Shown piece after piece: positions 1 to 13,863 of a DNA stretch of 64,000 bases. How positions within the stretch are numbered: the first letter of the stretch is position 1; each line of letters begins with the position of its first letter. The translations under genes were made by a program, and so were the position numbers. A model generated the notes under the pieces. It had not been told where the DNA came from, did not search any database, and saw only the letters and a program-made list of their open reading frames with translations. The stretch is from Paguma larvata (lineage: Eukaryota > Chordata > Mammalia > Carnivora > Viverridae): NCBI GenBank assembly GCA_030068075.1, contig CM057823.1, positions 18,014,485-18,078,484 on the forward strand, given 5' to 3'.

Positions 1-1779
1 AAAACTCACATGAACAACACTAAAATTATAGATAATATTACAGTCTAAGAGTAATAAATGTTGCCCCAACGCACATTCTCAAGGAAAAATTTATTAAAAG
101 ATGGGGAATTTGAGTTTGCCTTAAAATCAAGGTGACTTTTGGTTAACCAGTAAGAATAAAGCTCATCTGGTTGGTGCCTAGAGAATCTGTGTAGAGGTGG
201 AAATGAGGGTAGAATATTAGTGGGCTGGGAACAGATTTTTACTGAAATATGATTTTACATATGGGGGAGGTACCAGGGAAGGCTGGGGAGCGGGGGAGAG
301 AGAACGAGAGAGAGAAATAATGTGAGAAAAACTGTGCATGATCTGGCTGCCTCCAGACCCCCTCCCAATCAGATCAGGTGAACTGTTCTGCTTCTCATCC
401 TCTATGAATCTCCTTGTTACATTCCACCAGTCCAGAATTCTCTCCCAGTGTCTCTAACCCATCTCAACATAAAATGCATTGAAATACCCTGTTAGCAGTT
501 AACCATCTTTGGAGTTGTTCTCTTCCATTTTAGCATATAGTAATTTTGCCTTTTAGATTTTCTGAAAGGCAATGTACACATAGCTGAATTGAGAACCCAA
601 ACTATAGGGTTCTTACTAAATGCCATGCAACTTAGTAGATACTTTTACCAATTGATGATGTTCAGTCCTGTGGCATTTCTCAATAAGAAAGATACATTCT
701 CCCCATTTACATAGGAGGCAACCCCAGCTCAGATTTCAAATCTCGGTCTCCTAAATCTGCAGCGTGAAGCACAGCGCTCTCACTCTCACCTGCCTGTGAT
801 TACATGTCTCTTTATGCACATGTGCTCTGTTTCCTTCTAAGCAAAAGCACTTTGTTTTATATTTACTTGTTTTTCTCATTTTATGAAGTATAGTATCTCC
901 TACTCTTGAGTACTGAATAGGTGTTTGCTGTATTGACGGACCGATTAACTGATTGACTGACTCAAAGGTATCCGGCTCCTATTGCCAAAGCCTCTCCGCA
1001 GTTTTAAATTTTCAAAGGTTTGTGAGCAATAGACTGATGGAAGTGGTGATTTTGGAAGATTTATCTAGAAGTGAGAGATTAGAAAGTAGAGATTCGAAAG
1101 CCCATAATCCAAGCATGATACGATAAGCATTCAGACAGAATCGGTTGTGTCAAAGTAATTGAAAAATGGCAAATGTAGAATAGGAAGTGTTCTCTGGCTT
1201 TGTGATTCATGTAAGCTTAGATGTCGAAGTTAAAATGGAAATGTGAACACTGGCTATATTATTGATAGAAACTTGGAAGTCGGGCAAAGATAAATTAGTT
1301 TGTGTGGAGAATATTGACATTTATTTGACTATATCTTAAGGTGTTAGGGAATTCAAGTGGGATTATCCAAATAAATAGATACAACTAATAGTTAATAAAA
1401 GGTGCAAATATAGACCTGGCTCAAAAGGGGTCTCATACAGCAGAACTGTTGGATTTAAAAGTATCAATCATTTAAGAGAAAAGGTGAAAAGAGAATAGAA
1501 CTTCATGGGCATATAATGTAACATATCTCTTTTGTAATGAAAGTAGATTTATCGTTTTAGTGACCACTTTATTTTAATAAGCTGAATCTGTAGATTTTGT
1601 TTTAAATTCCACAACTGAATGTAACTCTCCTGTGCGTGTATGACTGTGAACACTAGAATGTATATATTTACCATGAATTTTGAACTGCGTGTTTACTACC
1701 CATGCATTCTGTGAGTTACAGTTACAGTTTCACAAAAACACAGAGGATATAAGAAATGCTCTTCTTTCTTCAAAATAGA

Positions 1780-2275
1780 TCCAGGATCAGATCACTTCTT
1801 AAATACCTTTAAATTATCAGCATTTTCTGTCTGGATTACTCGAGTAACCTCTCCCTGGTCTCTTCGCTTCTGTCCTTGCTCCATTATAGTCTGTTCTCAG
1901 CATAGGTCATGTTATTCTTCTGCTCAAAACCTTCCTATTGCTTCCCACAGAACTCAGAGTAGACTCTAAGTCCTCACCAACCCACTGACCTTCCTTGAAC
2001 ACATTTCTGCCTTAAGGCTTTTGTGCTGACCATTCTTCCTTTGCCTTATCAGTATGGCTAACTGCTGTCCTTACCGTACGGTTTATTTTATGTTACACAT
2101 TCATTTTTTCTTGTCTATCTGCCTCCAGTTTCCTACCCCCAACACATACACACACACACACACACTCACTCTCTAGAGTGTAAGCCCATGAGACCAGGAA
2201 TATTTGCTCTGTTATCTCAAGTGCCTAGAAATGTACCTATGACATGTTAGATATTCAGTAAATACTGGCAGAAAA
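1780..2275 (+). repeat. L2 LINE 3' end
   Basis: The sequence shows the diverged but characteristic L2 3' region: a CT-rich body with TCTTCTGCTCAAAACCTTCC, then GTGTAAGCCCATGAG, and a tail resembling the L2 end (ATGTTAGATATTCAGTAAAT). It is interrupted by a (CA)n tract at about 2144-2166. Confidence 0.65.
2144..2166. repeat. (CA)n microsatellite
   Basis: A dinucleotide run of about 11 units lies inside the L2 fragment. Confidence 0.85.
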
Positions 2276-2299
2276 CAACAACAGCAATAAAAACTAACA

Positions 2300-2470
2300 C
2301 TCAGGCTTACTCTTATGCTTTTTTAAAAGCTTTAAATTTTTACAACCTAGTTTTATAGATGAAGAAATCAAACCCATAGGTAGATTAAATAACATGCCCA
2401 ATCGCTCAAACTGGAATTCAAACCTAGCAGCCTGGTTTGGAACCAGAACTCCCAGCCATTAGAGTGTGGT
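2300..2470 (-). repeat. MIR SINE
   Basis: On the minus strand this matches the MIR body. The + strand shows GATGAAGAAATCAAACCCATAG, TTAAATAACATGCCCA and ACTGGAATTCAAACC, the hallmarks of a reversed MIR. Confidence 0.7.
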
Positions 2471-4927
2471 ACTTTTATTGAAGATTATTGTGTTTGGTGC
2501 TGTAAGGATTTTATAGAATGTGAAGTTTTATAGCAGCCTATTCTGTGCAAAATACTTCTTATATAACTGAATTCACATTGATAGTACACTGGTTAAATAT
2601 AAAGATGAATGTTGATAATTTGTAGCCTTCAAATAGTAAGTTTCAGGAAATAGAAAATTAAACCAAGAGTTTAACGTCTCATTTGGCAGATTAGCACGTT
2701 CAACGGTAACATCCATCATCAGTTAAACCCATTCTCAAGGCCTACAAAGCCATGGTCCTGTCAGCTGTGTTATATGGGTCTAACATCTGAATCCTTATCA
2801 GTCTCATTTTCATTTCTTGGACAGGTTTCATTCATCATACCTTTGTACTATATTTCATATCACATGTCAAGATAGAGTCTCTGGTGTCCAAGATTTAGAG
2901 GCAGTGATTTCCCAGTTTTACTCATCAAAATGCAGTGGTCCTAGACATAGGGAGAAAATGGATGGCACTGGACTTTTAAGGCAATCGGGAAACTTCAGCA
3001 AAAGTGTTGTTAGTAAGACAATACAAGTTTCAAGGATAGAAACCGAAGCTTTCTGAAAAACTAGACTAGAGAAACTGTCATAGTGCCTCGCCCAGCATGA
3101 TGTAATGGGACTCAGACTCAGCAATATTTTGCTTATACTACAATCAGTGAGGCAGCAACATGAATAAATACAAAGTACAAATAATGATCAGAGGATGATT
3201 TAACAGAGATGTGCTAAAAGATTCATTATTAAGGTGTAATTGCCTGGCCACCCGAGGCATTTGTCATCCACACGAATGTGCTTACACGTATAGAATTATC
3301 AAAGAACGATCTATCTTGTGAGTACCTAGAGTGGAGATGTGGACATCCATTTTCATAGACACACGATAAAAAGAGTAGAAATCTAAAAAACTTTGCTTCA
3401 GAAGAGTGATTATTGTTTATTTTTTGTTTAAATGCCTTTTATAGACTTGGCTTGATAATAACTCTTTTTTTTATATCACATAATAGCTTCATAAGTAACA
3501 AAAAATGATCTGTACCAGGAAAATAAATTACAGAGAGGTTAAATGGCTTTCCTGGGGGAAATTATTCACTTTGTTGGCAAAACTGGAATAGGGCACAGAG
3601 AAGCGCTGTTCCTGATCCATGTCTTCGACCAGTCACAGGGGCAGAGTATTTGGGGATAGGAAATGAGTGACTTTATTTTTAACACAGAATGATGTAAAAT
3701 TTAAGCTACGTTAGTTTTTTGTTGTTGTTGTTGTTCTTGGTTTTGGATTACCTTTGTAATAATGACGTGGGAGTATTAATCTTCCTCATTGGTTGCTTAT
3801 TTTCTAGAATAAAAAGAAAAAAACATCCATTTTGATCATACTCTGCATATATACCTGATATGACAGAACCGTCCAAGCTTTTACATTGTAGATTTACATA
3901 GTCAGTATATCTCACATTAAAAGCATATTCAGTTTTAAAATGCTGACAAATATAACAAATAACTTCTTTTGAACATTTTATTTAGTTACAAAAGACAATT
4001 CTCTGATAATAATTATCTGGTGCATTTCAAATTTTCTTTTGTTACTGAATGAAATAAAAACTGTAATAGGCTGAGGAATGTGTTGTCAACAAAATATTAT
4101 TCCTAAAATTACTTACCCGTGAGCCATAGGACCTTGTAAATTTTTGCCAAGCGCTTGGAAGAAACAGTCTTGGTATATTTTTATTCTCTCAACATTTTGA
4201 AAGTACAAATGAGATCTTTATCTCCTTGGCCATGTTACCAGTTCTGTTCAGAAAGGAAAAGGTGCCTTTCCAGACTTCGTTTATCCCCGTTTTCTCTCAC
4301 TAGTGTCTGGGGCTTTATGTCACCCTAGAAGTTTTCCAGCTGTGCACTCTGTGTTCTCATCAGTAGACCTTCTAGGAAGGGGCAATTATAATGAACCATT
4401 TCAGCATATTCTCCTTAGGATTTCCTTAGTCTTGAATTGACTGAATTTTTTAAAATTTTGTTTTGTTGTTACTTTCTGCTCCCCCCCCCCATGCTACCTT
4501 ACAATATATAAACTACAGTCTTATTGACTCTGTAAATTCAGGTAAAGTTCATAACAGGAGAGATTTCTCTACTGTCAGAGCCCACAACTCTGTGGAGAGG
4601 GTTTGAATAGGACCAAGCCCAAGGCCACAGTTGTTCTAAAGCTGTCAACCCCAGTTAGAGGTGCTAGTCCATCTTTTGGTTTTGCCTTTTCCAGTAGGCT
4701 CAGTTTCTGCCTCTGGGTAATTTTTACCCTGTGTCGTGTACTGTTCTAGAAAATATCCCCTAATGCCGGGCGATTGAAATTTGAGTGTGTAGACTTGTGT
4801 TGTGGTAACATCGGTTGCTCACCTGCCTGAAAAGCGTCATATCGTTTTCTGTTGCTTGAGTCCAGTTTGCAGCCAGCACTGTTTTTATAGGCTCGCATCC
4901 ATAGGGCTAAATGACTGCTTTCGAAAC

Positions 4928-5130
4928 AGCAATTCCTTATTGTTGATAGAAACAAAACCCCATCCTACTAGTATGATGTTTTCTATGGATATGTAGCAAT
5001 TCTTTTATTATCAAAAAATAAACTTCTTACTGGTAAGATGTTTTCTCTGAATATGTAGCAATTCCTTTTTATTACTTAAAGAAAACCAGACTTCTCACTA
5101 GTAAGATTTTTTTTCTCAGTATCTAGCCTT
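4928..5130. repeat. Diverged tandem repeat, about three units of 63-67 bp
   Basis: The motif AGCAATTC recurs at about 4928, 4994 and 5057, with a decayed copy (CTAGCCTTTC) near 5123. Between these, CTAGTATGATGTTTTCT, CTGGTAAGATGTTTTCT and CTAGTAAGATTTTTTTTCT align, so whole units are repeated head to tail. Confidence 0.75.
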
Positions 5131-6937
5131 TCTGACAGCTTTTAAAGAATTACATATTCTCTTGTTCCTATACAGCCTGTTAGAAGATGTAGAAATGGCT
5201 TTCAGCTCACGAACAGTGCAGACTTCTGGTACTGCCACGGGCCTATTTATTATAGTAGAATCTCCACATATGAAGTCTGAGAATCTCTTTTATTAAACAG
5301 ATATCCCACATGAGTGTCACACACACACATTTTCAGAATCGCTGACCTATGTTAAGTGGTCAACCTTTTTAATATTCAAATGAACAAAAACCGAAGAGAT
5401 TCTGTTTTGGAATATGGCTGGGGCAGGTATGGGTTTCACACTCCACAGCTGGTCACGCAGTAAGTTTGACTGGAACAGAGCTAAAAGATGCCCTAAAATT
5501 TCAGTCAGTGAGAGAGTGGTAGCTTATTGCTAACAGCTGTCAGATGCATTACTCTGGGAGGCAAACAGATTTATGGCTGTTTACATAAACCGTTTTATGT
5601 CTGTTGTAATTATTTTTTAGTTTAGGCCAAATATTTAACGTAGTACTTAGGAATTTCAAGCATGAGGTATGTGTAGCCTCTGGAGAAATCAAACACAGTG
5701 GCATTCTTTGCCACCTAGATGTTGACAGTACCATCTCTTCTTTCAGGCAAATCCAGAAAAGACTCAGCCAAGCTATTCTCTGATCTATATCACAGCTGCC
5801 ATTTGGTGTGGCAGCCTCGCAAAAACTAGTGCTACCTTAGAAAAGCTGACGTAGGCTGATGAATGCAAAGATAACCCCTAAGGAACGGGCTAGAAATGTG
5901 TAACTATCAAAAAATAGAGAAATCTTTTATGAGAATGTCAGAGTCGTAAGTACTTTGGGATTTCATTTTGTTTTGTACAGTAACAGTGGTGACCCAGGGT
6001 ACTTCCTTTTGCCATTAACTAAACAGAGGTCTGTCTGCCTTCCTCCATGTCTTCGTCTTCCTTCTCTCATGCTTTGTTTTTACTGGAGATTCAATTAATT
6101 GGCTTGATCTCAAGCAGGATTATGGTAGCATGCATGGAAGGTCATCAGATGCCTTTAAATATTTCTGTTAAAGTACAGGATCTTATTTAGGGTTAAAATT
6201 AATGGTTCAAAAGACTCCTGGGCATTAATATTCCCAGAAAGAAACTGAAAAAGAAATACTAAAGACTATCCCATTATCATGTTCTGGGTACCTTAGCACA
6301 CAAAGGAGACTCAGGGTGAGGATATCATTACTGCAGTCCTACTAACATAGATATTTTGAAATACCATCTTCTTTACTTAGAACTACATACTAAAAAAAGA
6401 TTGATTCTATCATACATAAAAAATGGGTTCCTCACTCTATAATAGGATTTGATCAAGAGTGCAGTGTTTCTTCTACTGGGAACTCTTAAATAGCCGAGAT
6501 TAATTTCAAAGACAAAAATTTTAAAGTAGTGAGGCAGTTCTTTTGACTTCTGGGAAGTACCGTCAAAGAAAATGCAATATTTTCATTCATGGCTAATGCA
6601 ATACTTCTTTTGCAAAGAGTGAGAACCATGTAGTAGGCAAATGAGTGCCTATCACTTAAAAGACTTTCTTATATTTAAAGTGTCTGTTGTCCTTGTACTA
6701 GGAGGTACTATGTAAGGGACGCAAAAAGTCTAAAAGGATTCACGAGGGTAATTTTTCGAAATATGTGCAAGAATTGGGGGAGCGGAGTGGACAGAAAAGA
6801 AATTTATGTCATTTGAGTCAAACTGCTTGAAAATATTGGGCAGAAAAAATTCACCTAAGATGCTGAAAGATAATTCCTGCAGTGTTTCTTCTGGCAGTTG
6901 ACAAGTTCTGGTCTCATTATGTAATCATGTATTTTAA

Positions 6938-7145
6938 TTTTTTTCTTAATGTTTGTTTTTGAGAGAGAGACAGAGCATGAGTGGCGGAGGGACAGAGAAA
7001 GCAGGAGAGACAGAATCCAAAGCAGGCTCCAGGCTCTGAGCTGTCAGCACAGAGCCTGACGTGAGGCTCGAACTTGGAAATGGCAAGGTTATGACCTAGG
7101 CTGAAGTAGGACTCTTAACCAACTGAGCCACCCAGGCATCCCTAC
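6938..7145 (-). mobile_element. CanSINE (tRNA-Lys-derived), antisense
   Basis: The poly(T) tail, purine-rich tract (GAGAGAGAGACAGAGCATGAG) and reversed tRNA-like head (ending CTGAGCCACCCAGGCATCCC) are all visible. A 15-bp target-site duplication AATCATGTATTTTAA flanks it at 6923-6937 and 7146-7160. Confidence 0.93.
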
Positions 7146-7829
7146 AATCATGTATTTTAAAGTAAAAGATGGGACCAAAAGCATTTTTAAGATTTGACCT
7201 TGAACTGAGACAGATTGCCATTTGGGTAATACCCAACAACATCAAATCTTCACTTCATACATTTGCCATTTTCTTGGTGTCTTAATGATTCTTTTAAAAT
7301 AAGTTACATTTTTAAAAATGATCAAAATTAAAACCACTTCTATCTCTCCAGGATTGGTTTAAGTACACTTCCAATTTTTTCCCAACAAGGAATTTACATG
7401 CCAAAGCAGATGGATACCAATATATATATATTATCCATGAATAAGGGAGAAACAACTAATTTGTTTCCTATGCATTACTGTCTTTGAAAGAGTTATTTCC
7501 TGGCTTAGGTATGTTAGGGAAGAACTTTTTGTATTCTGCTTATGTTAATATTTGGTTTTGCTCCAAAGACCGTTTAATTGAAACAGTCTTTGTTCAGGTT
7601 TATCAAACAGGTTGGTTGGTTAGAGCTTGCTTTTGCTCCAAGGCAAATAATTTTAATATCAGCTTGGAAGTTTAAAAAGAGTAATTATTCACTGACAGAA
7701 CTTAACCCAGACATAATCTGTTAATTGACGACCAATAGACATAAATCAATGGCCATTATGTTCATCTATGAGTCATATAAATGAGTGGAATTTTGAAATT
7801 TTGAAATAAGACCTGATACTATATATTTC

Positions 7830-7985
7830 ACATGTGTAATCTAGTTCGGTTCTCACAGTTTGTCTTTGCAACTGAAATAGTTGTTTCCAGTTGAACAGTT
7901 TGAGGCTTAGAGTAATTTTGTTCAAGGTTACACCTGTGACAGATCCAGAATAGGGATTCGACTCAGGTATTTTGATTGAAATGTG
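7830..7985 (-). repeat. MIR SINE
   Basis: Reversed MIR signature: TTCAAGGTTACACC, then ATAGGGATTCGACTCAGG. Confidence 0.6.
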
Positions 7986-7999
7986 TATTTCAGTGTCTT

Positions 8000-8115
8000 C
8001 ATTTTATAGATTAGGAAACAGACCCAAATGATTGAATTGACCAAGATTTACAACTAGTTTGTTAATATCGATTCAATTTATCAGCACTAGAAACCAAGAC
8101 TCCTGACTCTGAGTG
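8000..8115 (-). repeat. MIR-like fragment
   Basis: The + strand shows TTTTATAGATTAGGAAACAG followed by a decayed body and GACTCCTGACTCTG, a reversed MIR arrangement. It is adjacent to the previous MIR. Confidence 0.5.
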
Positions 8116-8965
8116 TATAACAGGACTCGGTAATGATGACTCAAACCAACACACTTAAAAATATTGAAAAAGTCATTGAAAATGACTGATACCATTTTCC
8201 CAAGAATTTAGGAAAAAGTTAAATGAGATTCCTCTAATCTACTGATATACTATGGTTAGCTTAATTTCCATTTTCTTTTCTGAAACTGTTACACAAGAGG
8301 TTTTAGAACCATTGTATTAAACAAAAGATACTAATTTTTATTTTCAAATATGTTACTTAGAATTATGGGAAGAGTCCTATTATATATTATTGATTTATAT
8401 TATGCTATGCAAAATTCAAATCATCTAATTTTTCTTCTAAATAAATTGGCCTTTAAATAAGTGATATCATGGTAATCAGCTTTCTGATAAAGCAATTTTT
8501 ATGAACCTGTCTTTAATTTTGGTTTATATGCTCTATAAAGTGTTCAACGGACTGGTCAAGTGAAGAATATTTATGTCCGTGGTTTGCTAAAACATTTGAT
8601 CTCTGTAGAAAAACTAGATATGTATCCAGTATCGGAGACCATGCAGATTTTCTTCTGAGTAGCATTCTGTAAATGTACTGTGCTTATAAATATAAGTTTA
8701 ATACATATTTAGGATGAAATTACCATTAGTTACTAATATTTCCCTTATCAAAATTAGTAAAAATCAGAGAAGGAAAGGATGTAAATTAATGCCATACTAA
8801 AGCTGCAAAGAAATTTATTATTTGATGTTTCTTCTTTCAGAGAATTTTGAAAGTGGGTGCATTAAATACAATATTTTAAGACCAGCTTAAAAATCATGCA
8901 CTTTCGCTCATTTTTAATTGGATTAAGTCATTACTTTGGCCCCATAACTGAAAGATAACTATTTT

Positions 8966-9141
8966 CTTTGAGGGAGGAAGGGGGAGAAGAAGTGGGTAAG
9001 GGAGAGAGAATCCCAAATAGGCACCATGACCAGCATCGTAGGGGAGGGGGTGCTCGATCCCACACCCATGAGATTACTACTCACTACGTGAACTGAAGTC
9101 AAGAGTTGAGGCTCAATCAACTGACCCTCATAGGTACCCCA
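8966..9141 (-). mobile_element. CanSINE, antisense, decayed
   Basis: Diverged purine-rich tract, reversed B-box region and head (ending CATAGGTACCCC). The flanking repeats TGAAAGATAACTATTT (8949) and TGAAAGATAACTGTTT (9142) differ by one base, as expected of an older insertion. Confidence 0.88.
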
Positions 9142-9734
9142 TGAAAGATAACTGTTTCTAAGGCCAATGCATAAGACCTTTGGACTGTTTATTTGTGCCT
9201 TTTTTTTTTTTAATATTTACTCTTACTGCTTTTAGTGCGTGCTAATAATCTCTGTTTGACTTTGGTAGACAAATTGCATTCTCACAATTAAATGTGTCAG
9301 TTATGAAGATACAGTTTTTTGGGGGCTTGGCTGATTATTTTCTGTCTTATTATCCTGGGTCTTCATGCCCAAATTAATACTACTAATAATAGTATATAAT
9401 AATTGCTCAGTAAAAATTTATCAAATGAATTCCACCTTATTAAAACCTGAAGTCTTTTTTAGTATCCGAGGTTAGTATCTGGGCTTAATGACTACAGAGA
9501 CGGATAAAAGTCATATGCTAGTACAGGTTCCTGAATATCATCCTCTTAAAATATCAGTTTAACACACTAAATTTATCTGTAAAAATAAAATAATTTCTGA
9601 ATGATATTTAAGCATGTTTGTCTAATGTTTAAAAGATGCAAATACTTTGGAATAGAGACTTTAAAATGATTTTTCCTTGATTATATTTGATTATGGGCTG
9701 TAAAGAAACCCAGGTGCTATGCGGATTACTTACC

Positions 9735-9885
9735 TTGACATTATCTTATTTAATTTTTATGTCAATATTTTGAGAAATGTCTTCCTATTAAAGATGTGAG
9801 GTTCAGTAAGTTTTTCAGGATAACACAGCTGGCAGGTAGCAGATTCAGGACTGTCCCTGAGCCTTTACTCTGTCCTGCCTCATGT
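9735..9885 (-). repeat. MIR SINE
   Basis: Reversed MIR: AAGATGTGAGGTTCAG, ATAACACAGCTGGCAGGTAG and GATTCAGGACTGTCC. Confidence 0.65.
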
Positions 9886-10079
9886 GTTCAAGAAGTAAAC
9901 CTGCAAGTATTATAGGTCTGACAATAGTGAAATACGTCTCTAGGGGCCAACTATAGATTTTTTTTAAATCTAGCTGTATTTTTTAATTAGGTAGAAATAT
10001 GTAAATTCTTTGGACTTGTGATTAGAAGCAGAAAATAGATTACATGATATATTTTCCTCACACATTTAAGAAAGAATTG

Positions 10080-10770
10080 AAGGGTTCTGAGTAGGGTGGT
10101 GATATAGATTCTCATTAGTTTTAGCAGGATTAATCTGGCTGGCAAGTAGATTATAGGGGAGAGGCAGGGAGAAGAAAGGAAATTATTGCAATGATCTAGG
10201 CAAGAGATGGTGACTGTTTAGACCACATGATAAGTCCTGGACTTAATCTTTCGGCATTTTTGCCAGTGCTTCATGGAAGTAGCTACAAGTTGTTGAATTT
10301 AGAATGGATTTTGAATATAAAGTCAGTGGTATTTTCTGAATGATTGAAGATGGAGGAGAGAAGAATGAACTAAGATGATTCCAAGTTTTGGCCTAAACAA
10401 CTGGGAAAATTATGTTGCTCATTCTGGGATAAACGGGGAAGCATATCAGTTTTTGTTTGGACCATTCTAAGTTTTAAGCTTCCAAGTGGAATATATTAGT
10501 GAAAACTATCAGACTACCAAGTGAAGATGGAGATGTCTAAGAACCATGTAAAAGTCTAATGTACTGAGCCGGAGATAAAAATGTGGGCATCATCAGTATA
10601 AAAATGGTAATTATTAAGGCATTGGGTTGGGTAAGAACACCAAGGAAGGTTGAGTATAGAGAACAGACTACAGTCTATGGAGCTCTGAGATTTTCCAGAC
10701 TTTAGTTCAGATAATGAGGTGGAACAACCAAGCAGCATGAGGAAGTGGAACCAGTGAACTAGAAGAATCA
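10080..10770 (+). repeat. Ancient mammalian interspersed repeat, family not named
   Basis: Phrases such as TTAATCTGGCTGGCAAG, TTATTGCAATGATCTAGGCAAGAGATGG, GGAGATGTCTAAG and CATCATCAGTATAAAAATGG belong to a widespread mammalian repeat that I recognise by pattern but cannot name with confidence. It contains no intact coding frame. Confidence 0.45.
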
Positions 10771-10786
10771 AAAGTGCATCCTAGAT

Positions 10787-13700
10787 GCAAAAATCTCCAA
10801 CAAAATATTAGCAAACTAAATTCAAACATACGTTAAAAGGATCATTTACCCCAGTCAAGTGGGATTCATCTCAAGGATGCAAGTGCGGCTCGGTGGTCAT
10901 AAATCAATCAGTGTGAAACACCATATTTACAATAGGAAAAATGAAAACTACATAATTATCTCAATTGGTGCAAGAAAGTATTTGCCAAAGTAAACATCTG
11001 TTCATGATAGAAACTCTCAACAAAGTGGGTTTAGAGGGAACACACCTCTGTAAATGCCATATATGGAAAACCCATAGCTGACATCATACTTGGTGAAAAA
11101 CTGAAAGCTTTTCTTCTAAATACAGGAACAAGAGAGAGATGTCAACTCTCAACACTTTTATTCAACCTAGTACTAGAAATTCTAGCCACAGTAGTCAGAC
11201 AAGAAAAAGAAATAAAAGGCAACCAAATTGGTAAGGAAGAAATAAAACCGTCAATGTTTGCAAATAACATGATACTATGTATAAAATATTATAAAAACTT
11301 TGCAAAAAAAAAAAACTACTAGAACTGATGAATGAAGTCAGTACAGTTGCAAGATACAAAATCAATATACAGAATTCTAACTTTCTATACACTAGTAACT
11401 AACTAGTAGGAAGAGAAATTAGGAAGCAATCCCATTTACAGTTGCACCAAAAAAGAATAAAATACCTGGGAATAAACTTAACCAGGAGCCAAAAGACTAG
11501 TATTGCAAAAAATATAAAACACTGATGAAAGAAACTGAAGATGACACAAGTGGTAAATATACCATGTCCATGGATTGGAAGAATTAATATAATTAAAAAT
11601 GTCTGTACTACCCAAAGCAATGTACACATTTAATGCAATCCTTATCAAAATACCAACAGTACTTTTCACAGAAATAGAAAAATAATGCTAACAAAAATCC
11701 CTGATTAGTCAAAAGCAGAGTTGATAAAGAAGAGTAAAGCTGGATCACAAGCCCAGATTCCAAAATACACTATAAAGCTGTAGCAATCAAAACACTATGT
11801 TTCTGGCACAAAAATAGATATGTTGATCAATGGAACAGGATAGAGAGCCCAGAAATATACCCATAATTTTATGGTCGATTAATCTGTGATAAAGGCAAAA
11901 ATCTCCCATGGGAAAAAGACAGTCTCTTCAACAAATGATGTTAGGAAAATTGGAAAGGTACACGCAAAAGAATGAAAGTGAACCACGTTTGTACTGTAGA
12001 CAAAAAGAAACTCAAAATGGATTAAGGACCTAAATGTGAAATCTGATACCATAAATATCCCAGAGGAGAACACAGGCAGTAATTGCTCTGACTTCAGCCA
12101 TAGCATATTTCTTCTAGATCTGTCTCCTGGGGCAAGGGAAACAAAAGCAAAAATAAACTATTGGGACTTCATCAGAATCAAACAGCTTCTGCAAGCAAAG
12201 GAAACAATCAACAAAACTAAAACACAGCCTACCAAATGGGAGAAGTTATTTGCATATGATGTATCCATTAAAGGGTGTGTATCCAAAATATATCAAGAAT
12301 GTACACAACTCAACATCCAATAAACAAACAGTCCTGTTAAAAAATGGGCAGAAGACATGAACAGACATTTTTCCAAAGAAGACATCCAGATGGCAACAGA
12401 CACATGAAAAGGTGCTCAATATCACTCATTACTAGGGAAATGCAAATCAAAAGTACAATGACCTATCACCTTGTACCTGTCAGAATGGCTAAAATCAACA
12501 ACACAGGAAACAAGTGTTGGTGAGAATGTGGAGAAAAAGAAACCCTACTACATTGTTGGTGGGAATGCAAAGTGGTGCAACCACTGTAGAAAAAATGGTA
12601 TGGATGTTTCTCAAAAAATAAAAACTAGAATTACCATATGATCAAGTAATTCCTCTATCGAGAATTTACCCAAAGGATACAAAACCACTAAGGGGCACCT
12701 GGGTGACTTAGTCAGTTAAGCCTCCGACTCTTGATTTTGGCTCAGATCATGATCTCACAATTGTGAAATAGAGCCCCATGTTGGGCTCTGCACTGACGGC
12801 GTGGAGCCTGCTTGGGAGTCTCTCTCTCTTCCTCTCTGTCTGCCCCTCCCTTGCTCTCTATCTCAAAATAAACAAACTTAAAAAAAATACAAAAACAGTA
12901 ATTTGAAAAGATATTTATACCCCTGGGTTTATTGCATTATTTACAATAGCCACATTATGGAAGCAGCCCAAGTGCCCACGGAAAGATGAAATTATAAAGA
13001 AGATGTGGTGTAAATACACAGTGGAATATTATTCAGCCAGAAAATAAATGAAATCTTGCCATTTGCAAACAACATGGATGGATCTAGAGAGTATAACTCT
13101 AGGCGAATAAGCCCACCAGAGAAAGACAAGTACTTTATGATTTCACTCATGTGGAATTTAAGAAACAAAACAAGGAAACAAAGGAAAAAAGAGACAAATG
13201 TAAAGACTCTTAAATACAGAGAACAAACTGATGGTTCACCAGACAGGAGGTGGTTATGAAGATCAGTGATATTGGTAAAGGAGATTAAGAATACACATTA
13301 TGATGAGGGGGGGGAAATTATGTTGTATGTGTTTTACCACAATAAAAACAGTTGGAATAAAAATGTATTTCTGTTAATGGAAAAAAGAAAAAAAAACAGA
13401 TATGGTGTATGTACATATACACACACAGACACATGCATACAGTGCAATATTACTCAACCATAAGAAATCATGAGATTTTGCCATGTGCAACTACACAGGT
13501 GGACCTACAGGGCATCATGCTAATTGTAATATGTCAAGGAAAACATATACCTCATGATTCTCCTTTGTGGAATCAAAAACAAAAACAGATCCTAAATCCA
13601 GAGAACAAATTGCGGTGGGGAGGGAGATAGATGAAATAGATAAGGAATTAAGGGTTACAAACTCTCAAATATAAAATAAAGAAGTTCTGGAAATAAAAAG

Positions 13701-13863
13701 TAGAGCATGAGCAGTACAGTCAACAATATTATAATAATGTTGTATGGTGATAGATGGTGGCTACACTTCGGTGACCTTTGAGTATGTGCAGAATTGTCAA
13801 ATCGGTGTTGTACACCTGTGGCTGACATAACATTATATGTCTCAGTTATACTTCAATTAAAAT
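10787..13863 (+). mobile_element. 5'-truncated L1 LINE, sense orientation, with two successive 3' ends
   Basis: This insertion starts inside the reverse-transcriptase part of ORF2 and runs through the ORF2 C terminus to a 3' UTR at about 13390. A second, older-looking L1 3' end follows (about 13399-13863). Imperfect target-site duplications AAAAGTGCATCCTAGA (about 10770) and AAAAGTGGCATCCTAGA (about 13864) enclose both. The frame is broken many times; a 95-codon relic at 12036-12323 corresponds to the ORF2 C-terminal region. A sense CanSINE sits at 12692-12893. Confidence 0.88.
12692..12893 (+). mobile_element. CanSINE, sense, inside L1
   Basis: The head GGGGCACCTGGGTGACTTAG, tRNA-like body, CT tract and AAATAAAC-type tail are all present. 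ATACAAAACCACTA before and ATACAAAAACAGTA after are a diverged duplication of the L1 target. Confidence 0.93.

Noticed and set aside
240..330. Purine-rich GAGAGAGAACGAGAGAGAG stretch considered as a SINE remnant
   Set aside because: No tRNA-like head, B box or tail could be found around it.
12036..12323. 95-codon + strand frame
   Set aside because: It is a surviving piece of L1 ORF2 C-terminal sequence, not a separate gene; it is covered by the L1 entry.
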